In this document: in pieces, positions 8,444-18,212 of the stretch
How positions within the stretch are numbered: the first letter of the stretch is position 1
Layout: every line of letters begins with the position of its first letter
Origin: Marinobacter panjinensis
GTDB lineage: Bacteria; Pseudomonadota; Gammaproteobacteria; Pseudomonadales; Oleiphilaceae
Length of the DNA: 64,000 bases
Reading direction: 5' to 3'
Assembly: GCF_005298175.1 (NCBI RefSeq)
Contig: NZ_SZYH01000002.1
Coordinates: 590,207 to 654,206, forward strand
Notes under the pieces: generated by a model
The model's database searches: none
Seen by the model: only the letters and a program-made list of their open reading frames with translations
What the model was told of the DNA's origin: nothing
Program-made: the position numbers and the translations under genes

Positions 8444-10429
8444 ATGAATTACTTTCTGACGGGTGGCACCGGATTCATCGGCCGTTTTCTCGTTGAAAAA
8501 CTGCTGGCTCGCGGCGGCACAGTACACGTACTGGTGCGCGAGCAATCACAGGACAAACTGGCCCAGCTCAGGGAGCGTTGGGGAGCCGATGAGTCCCGGG
8601 TGAAGGCAGTGATCGGCGACCTTACCAGCCCCGACCTGGGCATTGACGCCAAGACGATGAAATCGCTCAAGGGTAACATTGATCATTTCTTTCACCTTGC
8701 TGCGGTTTACGACATGGGGGCCGACGAAAAGGCCCAGCAGGCGACCAACATCGAGGGCACGCTAAGCGCCGTACAGGCTGCAGAAGCCATGGAAGCCGGT
8801 TGCTTCCATCACGTGTCCTCCATCGCCGCAGCCGGCATGTTCAAGGGCACGTTCCGTGAGGACATGTTCGAGGAAGCAGAAAAGCTGGACCATCCTTACC
8901 TGTTAACCAAGCACGAGTCGGAAAAGGTCGTTCGCGAGAACTGCAAGGTACCGTTCCGGATCTATCGCCCGGGTATGGTCATCGGTCACTCTAAAACCGG
9001 TGAGATGGACAAGGTCGACGGGCCCTATTATTTCTTCAAGATGATCCAGAAAATCCGCCGCGCGCTGCCTCAGTGGATGCCGACCATCGGCATCGAGGGC
9101 GGCCGCCTGAACATTGTTCCGGTGGATTTTGTGGTGAATGCCATGGATCACATCGCGCATCTGGAAGGCGAGGACGGCAACTGTTTCCACCTGGTGGATT
9201 CCGATCCCTACAAGGTTGGCGAGATTCTCAATATCTTCTCCGAGGCCGGTCACGCGCCCCGCATGGCCATGCGTCTGGATTCCCGGATCTTCGGATTTGT
9301 TCCTCCGTTCATCCGTCAGAGCCTGAAAAACCTGCCCCCGGTGAAGCGTCTGACAACTGCGGTACTGGACGACATGGGCATTCCGCCGTCAGTGCTGTCG
9401 TTCATCAATTACCCCACGAGGTTTGACGCCCGTGAAACCGAGCGGGTTCTGAAGGGTACCGGCATCGAGGTGCCACGCCTCGACAGTTACTCTGCCGTGA
9501 TATGGGATTACTGGGAGCGTAATCTGGACCCCGACCTGTTCAAGGACCGCACCCTGCGTGGCACCGTTGAAGGCAAGGTCTGTGTGATCACCGGTGGAAC
9601 GTCCGGCATTGGGCTGGCAACTGCGGAAAAGCTCGCAGATGCCGGTGCGATTCTGATCATCGGTGCCCGCAAGAAAGAACGCCTGATGGAAGTGGCAGCG
9701 CAACTCGAGGCTCGTGGCGGTAACGTCCACGCCTACCAGTGCGATTTTGCCGAGATGGAAGATTGCGACCGGTTTGTGAAAACGGTGCTGGATAACCATG
9801 GCCATGTGGATGTGCTGGTCAATAACGCCGGCCGTTCAATCCGCCGCTCACTGGCGCTGTCGTTCGATCGTTTTCACGATTTCGAGCGCACCATGCAGCT
9901 GAACTATTTCGGCTCGGTTCGCCTGATCATGGGCTTTGCGCCCGCCATGCTGGAGCGCCACCGTGGTCACGTGATCAATATTTCCTCCATCGGTGTGTTG
10001 ACCAATGCGCCACGGTTCTCGGCCTATGTGGCCTCCAAGTCGGCGCTGGATGCCTTCAGCCGTTGTGCGGCTGCGGAGTGGTCGGATCGCAACGTCACCT
10101 TTACCACCATCAATATGCCGCTGGTAAAGACACCGATGATTGCGCCCACCAAGATCTACGATTCCGTGCCTACGCTGACGCCGGACGAAGCCGCCGACAT
10201 GGTGGTGGATGCCATAGTCTACCGGCCGAAGCGCATTGCCACGAGGCTGGGCATCTTCGCCCAGGTGCTGCAGGCGCTGGCGCCGAAGCTGGGCGAGATC
10301 GTGATGAACACCGGTTACCGTATGTTCCCGGATTCTCCGGCCGCTGCGGGCAGTCGCTCGGGTGAGAGGCCGAAGGTCTCCTCCGAACAGGTAGCCTTCG
10401 CCGCGATCATGCGGGGTATTTACTGGTAA
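8444..10429 (+). CDS. Alcohol-forming fatty acyl-CoA reductase (wax ester synthesis)
   Basis: A fusion of two short-chain dehydrogenase domains, 661 residues from the ATG at 8444; an upstream ATG at 8417 would add nine residues. The N-terminal domain (about 1-370) begins MNYFLTGGTGFIGRFLVEKL, with YLLTK as its YxxxK pair at about 152-156. The C-terminal domain (about 375-661) begins CVITGGTSGIGLA, with NNAGRS, the ISS serine and YVASK. This matches the Marinobacter enzyme known to reduce fatty acyl-CoA or fatty aldehyde to fatty alcohol with NADPH, feeding wax ester synthase. The first domain reduces the thioester and the second is thought to handle the aldehyde. It is a single gene with its own regulatory region and a strong terminator. 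Confidence 0.93.
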   Translation: MNYFLTGGTGFIGRFLVEKLLARGGTVHVLVREQSQDKLAQLRERWGADESRVKAVIGDLTSPDLGIDAKTMKSLKGNIDHFFHLAAVYDMGADEKAQQATNIEGTLSAVQAAEAMEAGCFHHVSSIAAAGMFKGTFREDMFEEAEKLDHPYLLTKHESEKVVRENCKVPFRIYRPGMVIGHSKTGEMDKVDGPYYFFKMIQKIRRALPQWMPTIGIEGGRLNIVPVDFVVNAMDHIAHLEGEDGNCFHLVDSDPYKVGEILNIFSEAGHAPRMAMRLDSRIFGFVPPFIRQSLKNLPPVKRLTTAVLDDMGIPPSVLSFINYPTRFDARETERVLKGTGIEVPRLDSYSAVIWDYWERNLDPDLFKDRTLRGTVEGKVCVITGGTSGIGLATAEKLADAGAILIIGARKKERLMEVAAQLEARGGNVHAYQCDFAEMEDCDRFVKTVLDNHGHVDVLVNNAGRSIRRSLALSFDRFHDFERTMQLNYFGSVRLIMGFAPAMLERHRGHVINISSIGVLTNAPRFSAYVASKSALDAFSRCAAAEWSDRNVTFTTINMPLVKTPMIAPTKIYDSVPTLTPDEAADMVVDAIVYRPKRIATRLGIFAQVLQALAPKLGEIVMNTGYRMFPDSPAAAGSRSGERPKVSSEQVAFAAIMRGIYW

Positions 10430-10445
10430 GACTTACCGTGAAAAC

Positions 10446-10478
10446 AAAAACCCCGCTTCCTGGGAAGCGGGGTTTTTT
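10446..10478. terminator. Bidirectional rho-independent terminator
   Basis: CCCCGCTTCC and GAAGCGGGG form a 9-bp GC-rich stem with a small loop. It is followed by TTTTTT (10473-10478) and preceded by AAAAA (10446-10450), so it can stop both the reductase transcript and the convergent rnt transcript. Confidence 0.88.
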
Positions 10479-10485
10479 GTGGCCG

Positions 10486-11142
10486 TTATTCCGGTTCGTC
10501 CGGAACAGGTGGTGGCGGAAAGCCGCCAATTTCCCGCCACCGGTTCACGATGCCGCAGAACAGGTCGGCGGTCTTCTCGGCATCATAGGCGGCAGAATGG
10601 GCTTCCTTGTTACTGAAGGGAATGCCTGCCAGCTTGCACGCCTGCGCCAGTACGGTGTGGCCGTAAGCAAGCCCGGCCAGGGTTGCGGTATCAAACGTGG
10701 AAAAGGGGTGGAACGGGTTGCGGCGGATATCCGCACGCAGGGCAGCGGCGAACACGAAATTGTGATCGAAGGTGGCGTTATGGCCTACCAGCACGGCCCG
10801 CTTGCAGTCGTGGGCTTTGACCGCCTTACGAATCGGCCCGAATATCTCGCTCAGGCCCTCGCGCTCGGGAACCGCTTCCCGCTCGGGGCTCCAGGGGTCA
10901 ATGCCGGTGAAATCCAGGGCTGACTGTTCCAGGTTGGCGCCTTCAAACGGATCAATCTGCTGCAGGTGGGTTTCTCCGCGGATCAGCCAGCCGTCTTCAT
11001 CCATGGTGATTATGACAGCGGCAATTTCCAGCAGGGCATCCCGCTCGGGATTGAATCCGCCCGTTTCCACATCCACCACAACAGGCAGGAATCCGCGAAA
11101 GCGGCGGGACATGGGGTGGCGTTCTTTGTTTTCGTCAGTCAC
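10486..11142 (-). CDS. rnt: Ribonuclease T
   Basis: A 218-residue DEDDh 3'-5' exoribonuclease that trims tRNA CCA ends and matures stable RNAs. Exo I is VVDVETGGFNPERD (Asp, Glu), Exo II lies in VGHNATFDHNFV, and Exo III with its catalytic His is HSAAYDAEKTADLF. The length fits the family. It lies 58 bases downstream of pyrC on the same strand, the same neighbour as in Pseudomonas. Confidence 0.95.
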   Translation of the reverse strand: MTDENKERHPMSRRFRGFLPVVVDVETGGFNPERDALLEIAAVIITMDEDGWLIRGETHLQQIDPFEGANLEQSALDFTGIDPWSPEREAVPEREGLSEIFGPIRKAVKAHDCKRAVLVGHNATFDHNFVFAAALRADIRRNPFHPFSTFDTATLAGLAYGHTVLAQACKLAGIPFSNKEAHSAAYDAEKTADLFCGIVNRWREIGGFPPPPVPDEPE

Positions 11143-11200
11143 TTGAACTCCCGGAGTTTCTGGCCAGCTCCACCGGCCTGGTATAGGAACAGGTGTTGTA

Positions 11201-12238
11201 TCAGTTCTGGGCGAGGCGCCATCTCAGGCTTTCACCCGCTTTCAGCGGGACGATGGTGCCATCTGCCAGGGGCAGCTCAGCGGGCATTTCCCAGCTTTCC
11301 CGCACCAGGGTTATGGTGTCGGTGTTTCGTGGCAGCCCGTAAAAATCGGCGCCGTTGAAACTGGCAAAGGCTTCCAGCTTGTCGAGAATGCCCAGGTCTT
11401 CGAAGATCTCTGCGTACAGTGAAATGGCGCTGTAGGCGGAATAGCAACCGGCACAGCCGCAGGCGGTTTCTTTCCGGCCCTTTGAATGCGGTGCCGAGTC
11501 GGTACCCAGGAAGAAGCGCCGGTCGCCGCTGACGACCGCATCCAGCAATGCCTGTTGGTGCCGGTTACGTTTGAGAATCGGCAGGCAGTACAGGTGAGGG
11601 CGAATGCCGCCTACCAGCATATGGTTGCGGTTGTACATCAGGTGCTGGGGGGTGATGGTGGCACCCAGGTTGTCACCCTCGTGATTGCGGACGAATTCGG
11701 CCGAGTCTGCTGTGGTGATATGCTCAAGAACAACCCGCAGCGAGGGAAAGGCTTCAAGTGTCGGCGCCAATACCCGCTTCAGGAAAATCTTCTCCCGGTC
11801 AAAGATATCGATGTCCTGATCAGTCACTTCACCGTGGACCAGCAACAGCATGCCACAATCCTTCATGGCTTCCAGTACCGGGTAGATATTGCGGATATCA
11901 GTAACACCGGAATCGGAATTGGTGGTGGCACCGGCAGGGTAGAGCTTTGCGGCAACCACCCCCGCCGCTTTGGCGTCGCGGATCTGGTCCGGTGTAGTGC
12001 TCTCTGTCAGGTACAGCGTCATCAGTGGGTCAAAGTCATAACCCCTGGCGGCGTCCAGAATCCTGTCGCGGTAGGCCATCGCCTGTTCCGCATCGGTTAC
12101 CGGTGGCACCAGGTTGGGCATGATAATGGCGCGGCGAAAGCAGCGGGCGGTGGCTGGCACTACGTCCTTGAGAATGCCTCCGTCCCGTACGTGAAGATGC
12201 CAGTCATCCGGGCGGGTAATGGTGATCTGATTGGTCAT
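11201..12238 (-). CDS. pyrC: Dihydroorotase
   Basis: A 345-residue class II dihydroorotase, which cyclises carbamoyl-aspartate to dihydroorotate in pyrimidine synthesis. The metal ligands are visible: DDWHLHVRDG near the N-terminus, the carboxylated Lys in AAKLYPAGATT, His in LLVHGEV and LEHITT, and the catalytic Asp in FLGTDSAPHSK. It is transcribed toward rnt and is divergent from motY. Confidence 0.96.
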   Translation of the reverse strand: MTNQITITRPDDWHLHVRDGGILKDVVPATARCFRRAIIMPNLVPPVTDAEQAMAYRDRILDAARGYDFDPLMTLYLTESTTPDQIRDAKAAGVVAAKLYPAGATTNSDSGVTDIRNIYPVLEAMKDCGMLLLVHGEVTDQDIDIFDREKIFLKRVLAPTLEAFPSLRVVLEHITTADSAEFVRNHEGDNLGATITPQHLMYNRNHMLVGGIRPHLYCLPILKRNRHQQALLDAVVSGDRRFFLGTDSAPHSKGRKETACGCAGCYSAYSAISLYAEIFEDLGILDKLEAFASFNGADFYGLPRNTDTITLVRESWEMPAELPLADGTIVPLKAGESLRWRLAQN

Positions 12239-12400
12239 TGACGGTTTCCGGCTTGCCGGGGCGTTTGGTGTGGGGGCCCCTGAAAAATTCTGGCGGAATT
12301 ATATCAGAAGCCGTCATCGATTGTTTCAGGCCAGAACCCTAAAGAATGCATTGTGGCGGCCGTTAAGTAACCAGTGAACTTTCTTTGACGGACTGATGGT

Positions 12401-13330
12401 ATGGCACGAATTCCAGCCTTCCTGCGTAGTGCAGTGATCTCTAGTGCATGTAGTGCATGCTGCTTACTGGTTGCCGCCAATGCGGCCCAGGCCGCCACCT
12501 ATGGTGCCGGTATCGAGAACAGCCAGTGGTACCTGTCGGAGTCTGTCTTCGAATGCACCCTGGTGCACCAGGTGCCGGGTTACGGCCGTGCCATATTCCG
12601 TCATCGGGCCGGCGAATCCCTGTCCTTTTTCCTGGAGTCGGAAACGCCGGTGATGCGCCCTGGCCGGGGCATGCTGGTTGTAGAGGCTCCATCCTGGCGC
12701 CCGGGAATAGCGCCCCGCTCCCTGGGGCGGGTAAACATAGACGACGGTCGTCGCCCGGTGTCACTGGATTCACGCCAGGCCATGAACATGGTTCAGGGCC
12801 TGCTGGAAGGGATGGACCCAACGGTGACCCGGGAGTCCTGGTACGACGGCAGCCCGGTTCGTGTGAAGGTCTCCAACATCAACTTTGCCGGCCAGTTTTC
12901 AGGCTACCGTTCCTGTACTTCCGGTTTGCTGCCGGTGAACTATGACCAGATCAAGCGTTCCCGTATCCCGTTTTCAGCCGGCAGTACCAGTCTTTCTGGG
13001 GCCGACAGGCAGCTTCTGGATAACATAGTGGCTTACGTTCAGGCAGATTCCACAGTGGAACGGATTTTCGTGGACGGTCACACGGACAGCAGTGGCAGCC
13101 GTATCAATAACCGCGCACTGTCCGAAGAGCGGGCCAATGTGGTGGCGGATTACCTGATCGGGGAGGGTGTTGATACCAACATGGTGACGGTCAGGGCCCA
13201 TGCGGATCAGTACCAGGTGTCAGGCCGCCCGGCGGATAACCGACGCACCACTATCCGTCTGCAGCGGGAAGGGGAGCGGCCGGATCTGCAGCAGGCCAAT
13301 GGCTATGATGCCGCAACACCCAATACCTGA
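12401..13330 (+). CDS. motY: MotY-like flagellar T-ring OmpA-family protein
   Basis: A 309-residue exported protein. A signal peptide covers about 1-30 (ending NAAQA, cleavage before ATYGAG). Residues about 32-190 match the MotY N-terminal domain (GIENSQWYLSESVFECTLVHQ), which in Vibrio and Pseudomonas forms the T ring around the flagellar motor. The C-terminal domain (about 195-300) is OmpA-like and peptidoglycan binding, with DGHTDSSGSRINN and LSEERANVVADYL. Its position next to pyrC and rnt matches the Pseudomonas motY locus, which supports the name over a generic OmpA call. No other motility gene lies in the window. Confidence 0.87.
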   Translation: MARIPAFLRSAVISSACSACCLLVAANAAQAATYGAGIENSQWYLSESVFECTLVHQVPGYGRAIFRHRAGESLSFFLESETPVMRPGRGMLVVEAPSWRPGIAPRSLGRVNIDDGRRPVSLDSRQAMNMVQGLLEGMDPTVTRESWYDGSPVRVKVSNINFAGQFSGYRSCTSGLLPVNYDQIKRSRIPFSAGSTSLSGADRQLLDNIVAYVQADSTVERIFVDGHTDSSGSRINNRALSEERANVVADYLIGEGVDTNMVTVRAHADQYQVSGRPADNRRTTIRLQREGERPDLQQANGYDAATPNT

Positions 13331-13367
13331 CCGCTGGCACCTGAGGCGCCGGTAGTGAATTCAGCAA

Positions 13368-14294
13368 TCAGCGAATTGAATTGAGCACTTCAAGGTGCGC
13401 ATTCACGCTTTCTGCCAGCGCCTTCAGATGATACCCCCCTTCAAGTGTTGAGATGATCCGGTCATTGGCGGAGTCAGCGGCTATGCTGGTGATCATCTCT
13501 GTCAGCCAGCGATAATCTTCCACTTCCAGGTTCAGTTCCGCCATGGGGTCCAGCCGGTGGCCGTCGAAACCGGCGGAAATCAGTACCAGCTGTGGGCGGA
13601 AATCCTGTAGCCGTTTCACCCAGGCGGCTTCCACCGTTTTACGATATTCGTCGGCAGAGGTCCCGGCCTGGATGGGGGTGTTAATAATGTTCTCAGCCTG
13701 CCGGTGTACATGTGAGTGGGGATAGAACGGGTGCTGAAAACTGGAGCACATCAGAATGCGCTCATCACCGCCCACGATATCGACGGTGCCGTTGCCCTGG
13801 TGGACATCAAAATCAATGATGGCTACCCGTTCCAGGTGGTGGAAATTCAGGGCGCGCATCGCAGCCAGGGCAATGTTGTTGTAGAAACAGAAACCCATGG
13901 ATTTACTGCGCTCGGCATGGTGCCCCGGTGGCCGGGCACACACGAATGCATTGGTGAGCTGACTGCTGAGAACCATGTCGACCGCTTCAATGCTGGCGCC
14001 GGCGGCCAGGCGGGCGGCCCGCAGGGTATCCGGCATCATCGCGGTGTCGGGGTCGGTATAGACCCGCCCCCTGGTGGGCTGCATCAGCTCCAGTTGATGC
14101 AGGTAGCGCTCGGGATGAACGGTCAGCAACTGGTCCCGCGTGGCTTCATCCGGCCTTACCCAGTCCAGTTCCTGCTCCATGCCGGTATCTGCCAGGTAAC
14201 TGATAATGGCCGCAAGCCGTTCCGGGGACTCCGGATGCTCTGCCCCCATGGTGTGTTTCATGCAATCGTCGTGAGAGAAAAATCCCGTAGTCAT
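13368..14294 (-). CDS. Histone deacetylase family (AcuC/HDAC-like) deacetylase
   Basis: A 308-residue class II HDAC-like zinc hydrolase. The active-site segments are intact: RPPGHHAERSKSMGFC (His-His pair), IDFDVHQGNGT (zinc Asp and His), SAGFDGHRLDP (second zinc Asp) and LEGGYHL (catalytic Tyr). Bacterial relatives deacetylate proteins, acetylpolyamines or other amides, and the substrate here is unknown. It is divergent from the acetyl-CoA-ligase-like/GNAT gene 172 bases away. A protein deacetylase facing a protein acetyltransferase is suggestive of an opposed pair, but that is inference. Confidence 0.9.
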   Translation of the reverse strand: MTTGFFSHDDCMKHTMGAEHPESPERLAAIISYLADTGMEQELDWVRPDEATRDQLLTVHPERYLHQLELMQPTRGRVYTDPDTAMMPDTLRAARLAAGASIEAVDMVLSSQLTNAFVCARPPGHHAERSKSMGFCFYNNIALAAMRALNFHHLERVAIIDFDVHQGNGTVDIVGGDERILMCSSFQHPFYPHSHVHRQAENIINTPIQAGTSADEYRKTVEAAWVKRLQDFRPQLVLISAGFDGHRLDPMAELNLEVEDYRWLTEMITSIAADSANDRIISTLEGGYHLKALAESVNAHLEVLNSIR

Positions 14295-14466
14295 GCTGAT
14301 CCCGAACGCTCTGGTTATGCTTGTATTTTGTTCAATATTATCAGGGATACGGTAGCCCTGCCGTGTTTCTTTGGTCTTATGGTGTCGATAGACATTTTAC
14401 ATCACCAGACAAGCGCCTAAGATAGGGTGTACATCCGCCCGGTCGATCCGCAGCAAGGAGTAAAGC

Positions 14467-17211
14467 TTGAGCACCCGATACCTGGAAAGCCTTTTCAACC
14501 CCTCTTCCATAGTGGTTATCGGGGCCTCGGAGCGGGCAGATAACCTGGGTGGTATGGTGCTGCGGAACCTCATGGGCGGTGGTTATCCCGGCCAGCTGCT
14601 GGTGGTCAACCAGAACGATTATGACAACGTACACGGCGTGCCCTGCGTCCGGAAAGTGGCCCGTATGGAGTTCAGCCCGGACCTGGCCATTGTCTGTACG
14701 CCCCCGGACACCGTGCCAAAGGTGATCAAGCGCCTGGGGGAGGCCGGTGTCCGTACCGCGATTGTGATGACCGGTGGCATGTCCCGTAGCCACAGCAAGA
14801 CCGGCCAGCCGTTGATGTATTCGGTTCGCGATGCGGCCCGGGAAACCGGCATCCGGGTGCTCGGGCCGAATACCATCGGTCTGATGGTGCCTGCTCGCAG
14901 CCTGAACGCAACCTATGCCCACATGGGCGCGATACCCGGCAAGGTGGCGTTCGTGGGCCAGTCGGGCACCATAGCCAGTTCGGTGATTGACTGGGCCTTT
15001 GCCCGGGGAGTGGGCTTCTCCTACTTCCTGACCCTGGGCGATGGCATGGATATCGACCACGATGACCTGATCGACTACCTGGCCCAGGACAGCCAGACCC
15101 GCGCCATACTGCTGCACATCGAGAATATTCCCAATCCGCGCCGTTTCATGTCCGCCGTCCGTGTGGCTTCGCGCACCAAGCCGGTGATTGCGGTGAAAAG
15201 CGGCCGGGTGCCGGAATCGGAGTGGTTCCACCACGAATTACCTGCCGGGATCACCCGCAGTGATCCCATCTATGATGCCATGTTACAGCGTGCCGGTGTG
15301 TTGCGGGTGGACGGCCTGGGGCAGATGTTCGATGCCCTGGAAACCCTCACCCGAATGCGTCCATTGCGGCGTGAAACCCTGGCGATCATGGCCAACGGTG
15401 TCGGCCCCGGCGTGCTGGCAGTGGACCGGCTGGCCTATCTGGGTGGCGAACTGGCGGAATTGTCCGGCAAGTCCATTGATTCTCTGGCGGAATTGCTGCC
15501 CCCTTACTGGACCCGCAAAAACCCGATCGATCTTGGGTATAACGCGTCGCCGGAGCTGTATGCCCAGGCGGTCAAGATCCTGGCCAAAGACCCTGAAGTG
15601 GCCAACGTTCTTATTATGTACGCACCAAGCCTGACCCAGGATAGCCTGCAGATTGCAGATGCGGTGGTGCAGGCGACCAAGGGTACGCGGTTAAATGTGT
15701 TCACCTGCTGGCTGGGACAGAGCACGGTGCTGGACGCCCGTGACGAGTTCTACCGGGCCGGACTACCATCGTTTTTCAACCCGGAGAAGGCGGTGGTGGC
15801 GTTCATGCAGCATGTGCGTCACCAGCGGGTGCAGCGGCTGCTGACGGAAACGCCGGAGTCTTTTACCGACCACCTTGCTGACCACACGCAGACCCGTCGG
15901 GTCGTAGTCAACGCCATACGCGCGGGGCGTAGCCATCTTTCCAGCCAGGAAGCCCGGGATGTGATTCACGACTATGGCATCAACGCGGTGGAAACCATCT
16001 ACTGCGACGATATGGAGGAGGTGCTTGAAGCCTTTGCCGTGGAGCGTCGGCCGGTGGATATCACTCTGATTCATGAACAGTCCTGTCACCCTTTGATTGC
16101 ACTCAGCCCCGGCCAGCGCCGTTATAAGGGTACCGTCCAGAAGCTCAACAGCGAGGGTGCCATCATGGACTCCTGTCGCTTCCTGATGGAGGAATACCAG
16201 AAGCACTACCCTGACAGCGGTTTCCTCGGGTTTGCGGTGCAGCGGTCCTACCAGCACGTTGGCGGTATCGAATTCAGCGTTGGCATCACCCGGGACAAAT
16301 TGTTCGGCCCGCTGGTGGTGTGCGGTGCTGCCGGTGCCCAGATCAATGTGATGACGGATCGCCAGATCGCCCTGCCGCCACTGAATATGGTGCTGGCGCG
16401 CGAACTGTTGCGGCGAACCTACATGTACAAGCTGTTGAAAGAGCACAGCCTGAAACCGGAAGAGGATATTCGCGCGGTATCCGAAACCCTGGTGACCCTG
16501 TCCCAGATTGTCATTGATAATCCGCAGATCCGTGGGCTGGAAATTTCCCCCTTGCTGTTCAATGAGCAGGGCGCTGTCGCCGTCAACGTGGCCATTGATC
16601 TGGCGGACAAACCGGGGCGCCCGATTATTCAGCCGTATCCCAGGGAACTGGAAGAATGGATACTGCTGCCCAAGTCCGGTCGCCGTGTGATTATCCGCCC
16701 GGTACTGGCGGAAGACGAGCCCGCCCACCGGGCCTTCCATGAGCTGCAGTCTCCTGAATCCATCCGTTATCGCTTCTTCCAGTACCGCAAGCATTTCTCA
16801 CGGGAAGACGTGGCCCAGATGGTCCAGATCGACTATGACCGGGAAATGGTGTTCATTGCCAATGCGCCAAAGGAAGACGGGGAAGGCGAAGAAACCCTGG
16901 GCACCGTGCGTACCTGGACAGACGCCGACAACCTGAGGGCCGAGTTTGCGGTGATGGTGCACGACAAGATGAAGGGCGAAGGCCTGGGCGTGGCCCTGAT
17001 GCAGAAAATGATCGATTACTGCCGCGCCAAGGGCACGATGGAAATGGTGGGTAATGTGCTGGCGGATAATCGCCCGATGTTGCGACTGGCAGAACACCTG
17101 GGCTTTGAGATCCGTTACAACCCGGAAGAGGAAGTCATGGACCTGACCCTGGTGCTCAACGAACCGGAGAAAGACTGGCAGCGGGAGCGCCTGGAGCAGA
17201 CCTCCCACTGA
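14467..17211 (+). CDS. Pat-type protein lysine acetyltransferase (ADP-forming acyl-CoA ligase-like plus GNAT)
   Basis: A 914-residue protein. The N-terminus (about 1-130) is a CoA-binding Rossmann domain (SIVVIGASERADNLGG), followed by succinyl-CoA-ligase-like domains (GQSGTIASS; NGVGPGVLAVD), an ATP-grasp domain (about 490-705) and a C-terminal GNAT acetyltransferase (about 735-890; GEGLGVALMQKMIDY is the acetyl-CoA pyrophosphate loop). This is the layout of Pat/PatZ enzymes, which acetylate and switch off acetyl-CoA synthetase. The ligase half is usually non-catalytic and may sense metabolites. The start is TTG at 14467, with AAGGAG at 14455-14460. It stands alone, with rdgC convergent. Confidence 0.91.
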   Translation: MSTRYLESLFNPSSIVVIGASERADNLGGMVLRNLMGGGYPGQLLVVNQNDYDNVHGVPCVRKVARMEFSPDLAIVCTPPDTVPKVIKRLGEAGVRTAIVMTGGMSRSHSKTGQPLMYSVRDAARETGIRVLGPNTIGLMVPARSLNATYAHMGAIPGKVAFVGQSGTIASSVIDWAFARGVGFSYFLTLGDGMDIDHDDLIDYLAQDSQTRAILLHIENIPNPRRFMSAVRVASRTKPVIAVKSGRVPESEWFHHELPAGITRSDPIYDAMLQRAGVLRVDGLGQMFDALETLTRMRPLRRETLAIMANGVGPGVLAVDRLAYLGGELAELSGKSIDSLAELLPPYWTRKNPIDLGYNASPELYAQAVKILAKDPEVANVLIMYAPSLTQDSLQIADAVVQATKGTRLNVFTCWLGQSTVLDARDEFYRAGLPSFFNPEKAVVAFMQHVRHQRVQRLLTETPESFTDHLADHTQTRRVVVNAIRAGRSHLSSQEARDVIHDYGINAVETIYCDDMEEVLEAFAVERRPVDITLIHEQSCHPLIALSPGQRRYKGTVQKLNSEGAIMDSCRFLMEEYQKHYPDSGFLGFAVQRSYQHVGGIEFSVGITRDKLFGPLVVCGAAGAQINVMTDRQIALPPLNMVLARELLRRTYMYKLLKEHSLKPEEDIRAVSETLVTLSQIVIDNPQIRGLEISPLLFNEQGAVAVNVAIDLADKPGRPIIQPYPRELEEWILLPKSGRRVIIRPVLAEDEPAHRAFHELQSPESIRYRFFQYRKHFSREDVAQMVQIDYDREMVFIANAPKEDGEGEETLGTVRTWTDADNLRAEFAVMVHDKMKGEGLGVALMQKMIDYCRAKGTMEMVGNVLADNRPMLRLAEHLGFEIRYNPEEEVMDLTLVLNEPEKDWQRERLEQTSH

Positions 17212-17221
17212 CGACCGGTTA

Positions 17222-18151
17222 TCAGCCTTCTTCGACAATGGCGGAACGGTCCTCTCCGCCAAGGGCTTCCAGCAGGCCGGGTATCAGCCTGGCCAGCTCC
17301 AGTGTCATCAGGGAAAACGCCGCATCAAAGCGGGCAGTGGCATCGTCTGCGTCCACGTCGTCCAGCTTTTCCTGCAGGGTGTCGCCGAATTTCAGGCGAC
17401 GAATTCCCAGTTCCTCATCCAGTACGAAGGAAAGATTGTCATCCCAGGTCACGGACAGCTTGGTGACCTGCATGCCTGCGTCCAGGTGGCTGCGAATTTC
17501 ATCGCCCTGAAGGTCCAGGCCCTTGCAGCGCACCACGCCGCCGTCTTCCGAGGTATCCTTCAGTTCACATTCAGTGCCCAGCTCGATACTGGCAGGCAGG
17601 TCGATGGACTCGTTCAGCCAGCCGGTGAACGTGAACCCGGGCGCCTGTTCCACCGCAGGTGGACGAACCGGCAGTGAGCCCACGCTCTTGCGCAGGGTAG
17701 AGGCCAGGTCTTCCGCCTGCTTGGCGGAGCCGGCATCCACGACCAGCACACCATCAGCGGGGGCCAGGTAGGCGTAGCAGCGGCGGTTCTTGGAAAAGGC
17801 CCGGGGCAGCATTTCCAGCATCACCTCTTCTTTGAGCTCGTCCTTTTCCTTGCGTCGTACCTTGCGATGTTGCTCGGCCTCGATCATTTCCGCCTTCTCG
17901 TCCACCAGTTCCTTGATAACGGAGGCCGGCAAGAGTTTCTCTTCTTTTCGCAGGGCGATCAGGTGATAACCACCGGCGCTGTGAACCAGCAGGTCGCTGT
18001 GTTTGCCCATGGGCGGCACCCAGCCCTGGCGTGACGTTTCCTGTGGGCCACAGGGCTTGAAGGCATCGGCCTGAAGCTTTTCTTCCAGGGCTTCGGCAGT
18101 TATTTCAAATGGCTTGGTAAAACGGAATACGCGGGCATTACGAAACCACAT
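17222..18151 (-). CDS. rdgC: Recombination-associated protein RdgC
   Basis: A 309-residue RdgC, the ring-shaped DNA-binding protein that restrains RecA-driven recombination and sits on the nucleoid. The N-terminus MWFRNARVFRFTKPF and the internal FKPCGPQETSRQGWVPP and LLPASVIKELVDEK segments are characteristic. The length is normal. It lies upstream of the DUF2788 gene in the reverse reading direction, all on the minus strand. Confidence 0.95.
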   Translation of the reverse strand: MWFRNARVFRFTKPFEITAEALEEKLQADAFKPCGPQETSRQGWVPPMGKHSDLLVHSAGGYHLIALRKEEKLLPASVIKELVDEKAEMIEAEQHRKVRRKEKDELKEEVMLEMLPRAFSKNRRCYAYLAPADGVLVVDAGSAKQAEDLASTLRKSVGSLPVRPPAVEQAPGFTFTGWLNESIDLPASIELGTECELKDTSEDGGVVRCKGLDLQGDEIRSHLDAGMQVTKLSVTWDDNLSFVLDEELGIRRLKFGDTLQEKLDDVDADDATARFDAAFSLMTLELARLIPGLLEALGGEDRSAIVEEG

Positions 18152-18212
18152 GGTCCGGGTCCTTGTTGGTTATGGGGTGATGTTGAAAGTCAGGAAGGGG
18201 AGGGATGATACC

